A stretch of DNA of 27,484 nucleotides from contig CANNDT010000060.1 in NCBI GenBank assembly GCA_947503365.1, forward strand, positions 1-27,484, read 5' to 3'. Position numbers and translations under genes: made by a program. The notes under the pieces were generated by a model that did not search any database, was not told the origin of the DNA, and saw nothing but the letters and a program-made list of their open reading frames with translations. Positions 9,823-18,200 of the stretch are shown piece by piece (the first letter of the stretch is position 1; every line of letters begins with the position of its first letter). The stretch is from CANNDT01 sp945876205 (GTDB lineage: Bacteria > Acidobacteriota > Vicinamibacteria > Vicinamibacterales > UBA2999).

Positions 9823-11364
9823 ATGAATCACAACGATCATCTCGCTGACCTGGAGCGGCGCGCCGAGCTGGGCGGCGGAGAAGAGCGCCTTCGCCGGCAG
9901 CGCGATGCCGGCAAGCTGACGGCGCGCGAGCGGATCGACCTCCTGTTCGATCCCGGCAGCTTCGAAGAAACCGATAAATTCGTCACCCATCGCTGCCGTG
10001 ACTTCGGGATGGACGAGCAGGTCATCCCGGGCGACGGCGTCGTCTGCGGCCACGGCCGCGTCAACGGCCGCGTCACCTACGCCTTCGCGCAGGACTTCAC
10101 GGTGTTTGGCGGGTCGCTGTCGGAAACCAACGCCGCCAAGATCGTCAAGATCATGGACCTGGCGATGAAGATGGGTGCGCCAATCATCGGGCTCAACGAC
10201 TCGGGCGGCGCGAGGATCCAGGAAGGCGTGCTGTCGCTCGGCGGCTACGCCGACATCTTCCTGCGCAACACGCTGGCCTCGGGCGTGGTGCCGCAGATCT
10301 CCGCGATCATGGGACCCTGCGCCGGCGGCGCGGTCTACTCGCCGGCGATCACCGACTTCACCATCATGGTGAAGAACACCAGCTACATGTTCGTGACCGG
10401 CCCCGACGTCATCCGCACGGTGACGCACGAGGAAGTGACGAAAGAGGAACTGGGCGGCGCGATGACGCACAACGAGAAGAGCGGTGTCGCGCACTTCGCG
10501 GTCGAGAGCGACCAGGAGTGCCTGCTGCTGATTCGCGAGCTGCTCTCGTTCATGCCGTCCAACAACGTCGACGACCCTCCACGCGCGGAGACGACCGACC
10601 CGGCCGACAGGGAAGATGCGGTGCTCGAGACGGTCGTGCCGGCGGCGCCGAATCAGCCGTACGACATGCTCGACGTGATCCACGCCATCGTCGACGACCG
10701 CAACTTTCTCGAGGTGCACCAGTACTTCGCCCGCAACATGGTGGTCGGCTTCGCCCGGCTTGGCGGACGCTCCGTCGGCATCGTCGCCAACCAGCCCGCG
10801 TACCTGGCGGGCACGCTCGACATCGACGCGTCGGTGAAGGGGGCGCGGTTCGTGCGGTTCTGCGACGCGTTCAATATTCCGCTCGTGACCTTCGAGGACG
10901 TGCCGGGGTTCCTGCCGGGCACGGTGCAGGAGTTCGGCGGGATCATCCGGCATGGCGCCAAGCTCCTCTTCGCGTTTGCGGAAGCGACCGTGCCGAAGGT
11001 CACCGTCATCACGCGCAAGGCGTACGGCGGGGCGTACTGCGTGATGTCGAGCAAACACATCAGGGCTGACGTCAATTACGCGTGGCCGACGGCCGAGATC
11101 GCGGTGATGGGCGCGGAGGGTGCGGTCAACATCCTCTACAAGCGCGAGATTGACGCCGCTCCCGACGTGGCTGCCGCGCGTGCGGCCAGGATCGCCGAGT
11201 ACCGCGAGAAGTTCGCCAATCCGTATATCGCCGCCGAGCAGGGGTTCATCGACCAGGTGATTCCGCCGCGGCTGACGCGCGGCAAGCTGATCACGGCGCT
11301 TGCCGCGCTCGAGACCAAGCGCGACAAGAATCCGCCGAAGAAGCACGGCAACATTCCTCTGTAG
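9823..11364 (+). CDS. pccB: acyl-CoA carboxylase carboxyltransferase subunit (propionyl-CoA carboxylase beta type)
   Basis: This subunit transfers the carboxyl group from biotin to an acyl-CoA such as propionyl-CoA. At 513 residues it has the normal length, with N- and C-terminal crotonase-like halves. Visible signatures are GKLTARERIDLLFDPGSFEE, DFTVFGGSLSE, NDSGGARIQEG, GPCAGGAVYSPA (oxyanion glycines) and, in the second half, ANQPAYLAGTLDI, VPGFLPGTVQEFGGIIRHGAKLL and NYAWPTAEIAVMGAEGAVNI. At the acyl-pocket position where propionyl-CoA carboxylases usually have Asp (RKAYGGAYDVM) it has Cys406 (YGGAYCVM), which may alter substrate range. The biotin carboxylase and carrier genes follow after one membrane-protein gene, giving a complete enzyme within 5.5 kb. 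Confidence 0.95.
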   Translation: MNHNDHLADLERRAELGGGEERLRRQRDAGKLTARERIDLLFDPGSFEETDKFVTHRCRDFGMDEQVIPGDGVVCGHGRVNGRVTYAFAQDFTVFGGSLSETNAAKIVKIMDLAMKMGAPIIGLNDSGGARIQEGVLSLGGYADIFLRNTLASGVVPQISAIMGPCAGGAVYSPAITDFTIMVKNTSYMFVTGPDVIRTVTHEEVTKEELGGAMTHNEKSGVAHFAVESDQECLLLIRELLSFMPSNNVDDPPRAETTDPADREDAVLETVVPAAPNQPYDMLDVIHAIVDDRNFLEVHQYFARNMVVGFARLGGRSVGIVANQPAYLAGTLDIDASVKGARFVRFCDAFNIPLVTFEDVPGFLPGTVQEFGGIIRHGAKLLFAFAEATVPKVTVITRKAYGGAYCVMSSKHIRADVNYAWPTAEIAVMGAEGAVNILYKREIDAAPDVAAARAARIAEYREKFANPYIAAEQGFIDQVIPPRLTRGKLITALAALETKRDKNPPKKHGNIPL

Positions 11365-11371
11365 GCGCCAG

Positions 11372-13180
11372 GTGGGGATCGGGTCTGCGGCGCTCGTCTA
11401 TGCGGCAGTCACCGCGCTGTTCTTTCGCAACCTGCTCCCCGATCTCGCGACCCATCTCTATTCCGATCTCGGCGACCCGCTGCTGAATGCCGCGATCCTC
11501 GCGTGGAATTCGAAGCAGCTTCCGCTCACCGGCGCCTGGTGGAACTTCCCGAGCTACGCGCCGCTCACCGGTGTCACCACGTTTACCGAGCACCTGCTGC
11601 TGACGTATCCGCTCGCGTCGCCGATCATCTGGACAACCGGCAACCCGATCCTCGCGTACAACGTCGTGTTCCTTCTGTCGCCGGTGCTCAACGGCCTCGC
11701 CACCTATGCGCTCGTCCGCGAACTGACGCAGTCGCGCGTGGCGTCGTTCATCGCCGGCCTGGCCTTCGCCTTCGCGCCCTATCAGGCGGTGCAGCTCTCG
11801 CACATCCAGGAAACGATGTCGTTCGGCATGCCCATCGCCCTGCTCGGGCTTCACAGATATACGAGTGGTGGCGGAAGGCGCGCGCTCGGATTGTTCGGCA
11901 TCGGCTGGTTTCTCACGGCGCTCTCGAATGCCTACATGCTGGTGTTCTTCCCCGTCGTGGTCGTGCTCTGGTGCGTGTGGTTCATCCGGCCGCGCGAATG
12001 GCGGCGCCTGGTGCCGATCGTGATCACGGCGGTCGTGGCGGTGCTGCCGCTGGTTCCGCTGCTCTGGGGGTATCACGTCCGGCACGTGGCCCATGGACTG
12101 GTGCGTGAATACGACGAGATCCGCAGCTTCAGCGCCGACATCGTGGGACTGGGCGGCATGTATTACCGCTCGATGGCGTGGCGAGGGATCCTGCCGCACG
12201 ACTTCGAAGAGGGCGCGCTCTTTCCAGGATTCACGATCGCCGCGCTCGCCGGGTTTGCGGTGCTGTCCTGTGGGGCGAGCCTCACAAGGCCCGCCCCACG
12301 TGGAAGGACCTCCTGGTCGCGCCGATTGCTTATCGCATCCGGCCTGCTGACGCTCATCGTCCTCGCCCGCGTCTGGACCGGCTACTGGGGATGGCACTTC
12401 GGACGGATTCCGCTGCCGCCGTTTCAGCCGATGCACCTCTTCACGGTGGCATTCGCGATCTTCCTCGCTGGATTGCTCACGACCGGGACCGTGCGCGGCG
12501 CATGGGACCGGCGCGACCCGGTGATCTTCTACGCGATCGCCGTCGTGACGTTGTTTCTGCTGGCACTCGGGCCCGAGCCGGCGTGGTCGAAGCCGTGGCA
12601 GGCGCTCTGGTCCGGTCCGTACCGCCCGCTGATGGCGCTGCCGGGCTTCGACAGCGTGCGCGTGCCCGCGCGCACGTGGCTCCCCGCGGCTCTCTGCCTG
12701 GCGGTGCTGGCCGGATGCGCCGTCGCGACGATGCTGCAGCGGTACGTGCGGCATCGGCGCATGCTGGTGGCCGGTGTCGTGATGGCGATCCTCTTCGAAG
12801 GGTTTATCTACGACCAGACCTACCTGGTGCCGCAGCCGATGCGCGCCGGTGTGATTCCGCCGGGGGCAGTGGTGCTCGATTTGCCGATGGAAGAAGGCTA
12901 CTGGAACGCGGTGCCGCAGTATCGCGCGGTGCTCGGGAGCTATCGCACCATCAACGGCTACAGCGGATATGAACCGACGTTCTTCACGCCTCTTCGTCAC
13001 GCGCTCGCCGACGGGGTGCCCGGCGCGCTCGATACCTACCGCCGCTCCTCCGACCTCTACGTGATCATCCGTCCCGGCCAGGACATGAACGTCGCGCGAT
13101 GGCTGACGACGCAGAGTGGCACGGAGCACCTGTTCGACATTGACGAGGCGAAAATCTACCGGATGGCGCGCCTGCCGTAG
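11372..13180 (+). CDS. multi-pass membrane protein, possible GT-C-type glycosyltransferase
   Basis: From the GTG at 11372 (8 nt after the carboxyltransferase stop) the product is 602 residues with about 10-12 membrane helices and a soluble C-terminal tail of about 110 residues. The first extracytoplasmic loop has an acidic motif LYSDLGDPLLNAAILAW. Acidic residues at this place and the overall layout are typical of GT-C enzymes that use polyprenyl-phosphate sugars, and of YfhO-like proteins; the assignment is by architecture only. An upstream in-frame start at 11300 would lie inside the previous gene and add a charged, unlikely N-terminus. Residues around VLSCGASLTRPAPRGRTSW, between two helices, are encoded by a perfect short palindrome (12270-12299). 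The gene interrupts the carboxylase subunit order without an obvious functional link. Confidence 0.8.
   Translation: MGIGSAALVYAAVTALFFRNLLPDLATHLYSDLGDPLLNAAILAWNSKQLPLTGAWWNFPSYAPLTGVTTFTEHLLLTYPLASPIIWTTGNPILAYNVVFLLSPVLNGLATYALVRELTQSRVASFIAGLAFAFAPYQAVQLSHIQETMSFGMPIALLGLHRYTSGGGRRALGLFGIGWFLTALSNAYMLVFFPVVVVLWCVWFIRPREWRRLVPIVITAVVAVLPLVPLLWGYHVRHVAHGLVREYDEIRSFSADIVGLGGMYYRSMAWRGILPHDFEEGALFPGFTIAALAGFAVLSCGASLTRPAPRGRTSWSRRLLIASGLLTLIVLARVWTGYWGWHFGRIPLPPFQPMHLFTVAFAIFLAGLLTTGTVRGAWDRRDPVIFYAIAVVTLFLLALGPEPAWSKPWQALWSGPYRPLMALPGFDSVRVPARTWLPAALCLAVLAGCAVATMLQRYVRHRRMLVAGVVMAILFEGFIYDQTYLVPQPMRAGVIPPGAVVLDLPMEEGYWNAVPQYRAVLGSYRTINGYSGYEPTFFTPLRHALADGVPGALDTYRRSSDLYVIIRPGQDMNVARWLTTQSGTEHLFDIDEAKIYRMARLP
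12270..12299. repeat. palindrome embedded in the membrane-protein reading frame
   Basis: The outer arms GTGGGGCG (12270-12277) and CGCCCCAC (12292-12299) pair perfectly. After one A-C mismatch, the inner arms GCCT (12279-12282) and AGGC (12287-12290) pair around a CACA loop. The 12-bp hairpin falls in a loop between two membrane helices of the encoded protein and keeps the frame open. Confidence 0.8.
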
Positions 13181-13224
13181 CGACGCAGGTCCGAGATCGC
13201 ACCGGCCCGGTCCGCCCTAAGTGC

Positions 13225-13230
13225 TAGAAT
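13225..13230 (+). promoter_or_regulatory. candidate -10 box (TAGAAT) before the biotin carboxylase gene
   Basis: TAGAAT matches the -10 consensus at 5 of 6 positions, 9 nt before the TTG start at 13240. Its TAG is also an in-frame stop, which limits how far upstream the gene can begin. No Shine-Dalgarno sequence is visible. The carboxylase subunit could therefore have its own promoter in the 59-bp gap after the membrane-protein gene. Confidence 0.45.
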
Positions 13231-13239
13231 TGCTGGGAT

Positions 13240-14781
13240 TTGCACAAGATTCTCATCGCCAATCGCGGCGAGATCGCCGTTCGGGTGATTCGCGCGTGCC
13301 GCGATATGGACCTGATGTCGGTCGCCGTGTTTTCCGAGTGCGATCGCACGGCGCGTCACGTGCGGATGGCGGACGAGGCGTGGCCGATCGGCGGTAACCC
13401 GCCCACCGATAGCTACCTTCGCATCGATCGGATCATCGACGCCGCGCGGCGCACCGGCGCCGATGCGGTGCATCCCGGATACGGCTTCCTCGCAGAGAAC
13501 GAAGACTTTGCCACGGCCTGCGAGGACGCAGGGCTGACCTTCATCGGTCCAACGCCGAAAGCCATTGCGCTCATGGGCAGCAAGACCGCGGCGCGCCAGG
13601 CGGCGATCGCTGCGGGGGTGCCGGTGGTGCCCGGCACGGAGTCGGCGCTCGGTCCCGACGTGCCTGATTCCGACGTCGCCGCGATCGCGGAGCAGATCGG
13701 CTATCCGATCATGATCAAGGCGGTGGCTGGCGGCGGCGGCAAGGGCATGCGCGTTGTCACCGAGCCTGCCGAATTGCCGAGCGCGATCCGCGCGGCGCGA
13801 TCGGAAGCAGGCGCCGCTTTTGGTGACTCATCGATTTATCTCGAGCGGCGCCTGCTGCGCCCTCGTCACATCGAGGTCCAGCTGCTCGGCGATCACCACG
13901 GACGCGTGCTGCCGTTTGTCGAGCGCGAGTGCTCGATCCAGCGTCGTCACCAGAAGGTCATCGAAGAGACGCCGTCACCGGTGGTGACGCCGGCGCTGCG
14001 TGCGAAGCTCACCAGCGCGGCGGCCACGGTGGCACGATCGGTCAACTACACCAACGCCGGGACGATCGAGTTTCTCCTCGAGCCGGACGGCACCTTCTAC
14101 TTCCTCGAAATGAACACGCGCCTGCAGGTCGAGCATCCGATCACCGAGATGGTGACCGGCGTCGATCTCGTCGCGTGGCAGATCCGCATCGCACGCGGCG
14201 AGCGGCTGGATCTGGGTCCTGAGACGCTGCTGGCGCCCAAGGGCCACGCGATTGAGTGCCGCATCTACGCCGAGGATCCCGACGCCGGCTTCATGCCGTC
14301 GCCCGGCCGCATCACCACGCTGCGGGTGCCAGGCGGGCCGGGGATTCGTGACGACAGCGGGGCGGAAGAGGGCGGCGAGGTGCCCATCTATTACGACCCG
14401 CTGATCTCGAAGCTCGTGGCGCGAGGCGAGGATCGGCCCGAAGCCATCGCCCGGATGGGCCGCGCCCTGCGCGAGTACCAGGTCCTCGGCATCCGCACGA
14501 CTGTCCCCTTTTTCCGCTGGATGCTCGCGCAGCCAGCGTTTCTCGACGGGGTTTTTCACACCGGGTATTTGGACGAGCTATTGCAGCAGCGCCGGGGTGA
14601 GCCCTTTGCCATCGCGGACGAGGACATCGACGAGGTCGCGGCGATTGCGGCAGCCCTTCACGCCTCCGCCCCCTCCGGGGCTATGGCGCGCAAGCACGCA
14701 GCTGGCTTGCCCGCCGAAGCCGAGCAAGGCTCGGCGAAGGCGTGGACGCGCAGCGCGCGGCTCGAGGCCCTGCGCGGGTGA
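13240..14781 (+). CDS. accC: biotin carboxylase subunit of acyl-CoA carboxylase
   Basis: Biotin carboxylase uses ATP and bicarbonate to carboxylate the biotin carrier. The product (513 residues) has the N-terminal KILIANRGEIAVRVIRAC, the VHPGYGFLAEN motif (78-88), the ATP-grasp glycine loop GGGGKGMR (164-171), RECSIQRRHQKVIEE (229-243) and the active-site MNTRLQVEHPITE (291-303). The TTG start is forced: the frame has a stop at 13225 and no other start codon before the conserved N-terminus. The core ends near residue 450. The tail (about 460-513) is low-complexity, and residues about 490-502 are encoded by a palindromic repeat. Unlike many acyl-CoA carboxylase alpha chains, no biotin carrier domain is fused; it is the next gene, overlapping by 4 bp (GTGA). 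Confidence 0.95.
   Translation: MHKILIANRGEIAVRVIRACRDMDLMSVAVFSECDRTARHVRMADEAWPIGGNPPTDSYLRIDRIIDAARRTGADAVHPGYGFLAENEDFATACEDAGLTFIGPTPKAIALMGSKTAARQAAIAAGVPVVPGTESALGPDVPDSDVAAIAEQIGYPIMIKAVAGGGGKGMRVVTEPAELPSAIRAARSEAGAAFGDSSIYLERRLLRPRHIEVQLLGDHHGRVLPFVERECSIQRRHQKVIEETPSPVVTPALRAKLTSAAATVARSVNYTNAGTIEFLLEPDGTFYFLEMNTRLQVEHPITEMVTGVDLVAWQIRIARGERLDLGPETLLAPKGHAIECRIYAEDPDAGFMPSPGRITTLRVPGGPGIRDDSGAEEGGEVPIYYDPLISKLVARGEDRPEAIARMGRALREYQVLGIRTTVPFFRWMLAQPAFLDGVFHTGYLDELLQQRRGEPFAIADEDIDEVAAIAAALHASAPSGAMARKHAAGLPAEAEQGSAKAWTRSARLEALRG
14710..14745. repeat. palindrome embedded in the 3' end of accC
   Basis: The outer arms CCCGCC (14710-14715) and GGCGTGG (14739-14745) enclose GAA bases and perfect 7-bp inner arms GCCGAGC (14719-14725) and GCTCGGC (14729-14735) around an AAG loop. 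The architecture matches the intergenic palindrome at 912-940. It is translated in frame as part of the Ala-rich tail of the biotin carboxylase. Confidence 0.8.
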
Positions 14782-15269
14782 GGTTTGAGATCGAGGTGTC
14801 CGGGCGGACCCGGAATGTAGAAATAACGCGCCAGGGTAAGAGTTACCTCGTCAAGGTGGACGGCCGGCCGCAGGCGGTTGACGTCGCGAGCACTGGACAC
14901 TCGTGGTCGCTGCTCTTCGGCTCGCGGAGCTACGAGGTGGCGTTCGTGCCGCGGCCGGGCGGCGAGATGCTCGTCTACGTCGACGGTCACCCGGTGATGA
15001 CCCGGCGGGCGGGCCTGGTGCGATCCGATGGGCGCGGGAACGACGCGCGCGTCGGACCGCAGCCGATCGTCGCGCCGATGCCCGGGCGCATCCTCAAGGT
15101 GCTGGTGAAGACGGGGGATGCGGTCGCGGCCCGGCAGGGCCTCGTCGTCGTCGAGGCGATGAAGATGGAAAACGAGCTGCGATCGCCCAAGGCCGGCACG
15201 GTGACCGACATCAGGGTCGCCGAAGGCGCGACGGTCGAAGCGAACACCGTGCTCATAGTCGTTTCGTGA
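14778..15269 (+). CDS. biotin carboxyl carrier protein of acyl-CoA carboxylase
   Basis: The 163-residue product ends in a classical biotinyl domain (about residues 95-163): IVAPMPGRILKVLVKTGDAV, then VVEAMKMENEL with the biotin-accepting Lys129, then AGTVTDIRVAEGATVEANTVLI. The N-terminal part (1-75) is beta-rich (FEIEVSGRTRNVEI, KSYLVKVDG) and may serve as the region that binds the partner subunits. The start is the GTG at 14778, which overlaps the accC stop as GTGA; an earlier in-frame ATG at 14742 would lie within accC and is less likely. Together with the two upstream genes it completes a three-polypeptide biotin-dependent acyl-CoA carboxylase in the cytoplasm. Confidence 0.94.
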   Translation: MRFEIEVSGRTRNVEITRQGKSYLVKVDGRPQAVDVASTGHSWSLLFGSRSYEVAFVPRPGGEMLVYVDGHPVMTRRAGLVRSDGRGNDARVGPQPIVAPMPGRILKVLVKTGDAVAARQGLVVVEAMKMENELRSPKAGTVTDIRVAEGATVEANTVLIVVS

Positions 15270-15290
15270 TCTCTTGCTGGTAGTCGTCGA

Positions 15291-18200
15291 TTGAAAAAGA
15301 TCTTCGCCCATCCCCTCACGCAGAAGACGCGGCTTGCGATCAAGGCCGTGGTGATTACCTGCGCCGTGATCCTGGCGGTGGCGTTTGTCACGACGCTGTC
15401 GGTGGATCTGGGCCCTGCGCTGAAGGCGCGCGCGGAAAAAGCGGCGTCCGATTTCCTGAAGCGGCCGATGCACATCGGACGCCTGTCGGTGCACCTCTGG
15501 CGCGGACAGTTCATGGTCGAAGACCTGATCATCGAAGGGCTGACGCCGGAGTCGCGCCCGTTCCTTGACGCCCGCCGCATTACCATCTCGATGCCCTGGA
15601 GCACCCTCGTCACCCGCCGGGTGGTGTTCGACGCGATCGAGATGGTCGACTGGAAGATGTACGTCGAATATTTTCCAGACGGCCGGATCAGTTTCCCGAA
15701 CTTCAGGACCAACAGGCCGCGCGGCCAATCGTCCTGGACGACGACGCTGCAGTACGTGAGGGCGAGCCGGGGGGAATTCAGCTACGACGATCACGGCACG
15801 CCGTGGGGCATCGTCAGCCGTAACCTCGACGTCACCGTCACCAGACCCACGTCCGAGTATCGGGGCAAGGCCAGCTTCTCCAACGGCACCATCGCGATTC
15901 AGAGCTACGTGCCGATGCGCGCCGACATGTCGACGAACTTCCGCATCGTCGACGGCAAGCTGATGCTCGACCGGATCGACCTGCTGACCGACGGCGCCAA
16001 ATCCGAGCTCACCGGAGTGGTGGACATCGCGCAGTGGCCCGAGCAGACCTACAACGTCAAGTCGCGCGTCAACTTTCCGCGGATGCGGGAGCTCTTCTTC
16101 GCGCGCGACCGCTTCTCGCTGTTTGGCGAGGGCGACTTCACCGGCACGTTTCATCTCTATAAAGAGACGGTGAACGGGCGATCCCGCACCGGTCGCGAGC
16201 TCAAGGGCAACTTCTACAGCACGGTCGCGGGCGTGAACGATTACCGCTTCGGCGACCTGCGCGGCTCGCTGATCTGGTTACCGGAACGGTTCGAGGTCAT
16301 CGAAGCCACGTCAAAGCTGTACGGCGGTCGCTCGCGCTTTGGATTCACGTGGGAGCCGCTCGACCAGCCAGAGGTGCGCGCCACCGCAACCTTCGATGCC
16401 ACCTACCAGGACGTCGACCTCACCGAGTTCAGCAATTTCCTCGAGATGCAGGGGCTGCGGCTCGCCGGCCGCGCGTCGGGTCACAACCTGCTCATCTGGC
16501 CGCAGGGTCGCTTCTCGGAGCATCACGGCAACGGCGAGGCTCGCGTGGATCCGCCAGAGGGCGTCGACCTGATGGGGCGCCAGATGTCGCCGGCGGCGGT
16601 CGCCGCGGCAGAGCGACGCATGGCGCCTGGTGCCGGGCGGCCCCCCTACGACAATCAGTTGCCGCGCGCACCGGTGCCGATTGGCGGCGACATCACCTAT
16701 ACCTACGACGCCGACACGATCTATCTCGGGCCAAGCCGGATTGCGACGGCGGAAACCTACGTGGAGTTCGAGGGCCGCACCGATTACCTCGACCAGTCGC
16801 GGCTTCCGTTTCATGTCACGACCTCCGACTGGCAGGAGAGCGACCGCGTCTTCGCGGGCGTGCTGACGGCGCTCAAGTCGCGGACCGCCCCCATCGACGT
16901 CGGCGGCTACGGCACCTTCGACGGCGTCACGCTTGGCGATCTCCGCCGGCCTCGCATCGAAGGCAAGTTCACCGGTGAGCAGATGCGCGCCTTCGACGTC
17001 GTCTGGGGATCGATTACCGGCGACGCGATCATCGAGAACAACTACACGGACGTGACCAACGCGGTTGTCCGCTCGGGCGACTCGACGATTTTTGTCGAGG
17101 GCCGTTTCTCGCTCGGGTATCCGCGCCGCGACGGAGGCGAGGAGATCAACGCCAGGATCCGCCTCATTCGCCGGCCGCTCGTCGATCTGAAGCACGCCTT
17201 CGAGCTCGACGACTACGACGTCGACGGCCAGTTCTCCGGCGAGTTCCATGTCTACGGCAATTACCTGATGCCGCTCGGCTTCGGCCAGATGGCCATCGTC
17301 GAGGGCGTCGCCTACGGTGAGCCGTTCGAGACCGCGAACGCGGCCCTTCGCCTCGAAGGCGACGGCGTGCGGATGGATTCGATCACGATGAACAAGGGTG
17401 GCGGCCGCGGTACCGGTGCCGCGTACATCGACTGGAACGGCAACTACTCGTTCAACTTCGACGCGCGCCGGATTCCGATCGACTCGATAGCCCTGGCGCA
17501 GTCTCCGAGCACGCCGCCCCTTTCGGGTTACGTCGATTTCACGGCGGCCGGGAGCGGCACCTTCGACGCGCCGCGCTATGACGTGCGCGGAACCATCAGC
17601 GACTTCTTCGTCGGCGACGAGGGCGTCGGCCAGGTCAGCGGCACGATCGGCATCGCGGGCGAGCTGATGACGCTCAAGATGGAGGCCGCCTCGCCCCGCC
17701 TGGCGGTGTCGGGTTCAGGCACGATCTCGATGACGCCTGAGATGGATGCGGAGCTGACGTTCAGCGTGGCCGACACGTCGCTCGACCCATACCTCCGCGC
17801 GTTCAACCCCGAGCTCTCGCCGTACACGACCGCCATCGCCAGCGGCAACATTCGCGTCGTCGGCGAGCTGGCCGACATCGATCATCTGCTCGTGGATGCG
17901 ACGGTCGATCGCCTTGACATGCGCCTGTTCGATTACCGGCTTCGCAACGCGACGCCGATTCGGGTGGCGCTCGACCGCCACTCGGTGCGCATCACCGAGA
18001 TGCGGCTCACGGGCGAGGACACGCAGCTGGATGTCACCGGTGTCGTCGACCTGCACGACGAGCGCATCGCCGTGCGCGCGACCGGCGACGCCGGTCTCGG
18101 CATCCTGCAGGGGTTCGACCCCAACATCCGCAGCTCGGGCCGCGCGATGCTCGAGGCCACATTCGAAGGACCGATGCGCGACCCGCTCGTCACCGGCACG

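Noticed and set aside
9739..11346. A 535-codon minus-strand frame antisense to pccB
   Set aside because: pccB is unmistakable on the plus strand; the antisense frame has only shadow composition.
11291..13129. A 612-codon open frame on the minus strand, antisense to the membrane-protein gene
   Set aside because: It is very rich in Arg, His, Glu and Gln with no recognisable domain. The plus strand gives a coherent multi-helix membrane protein.
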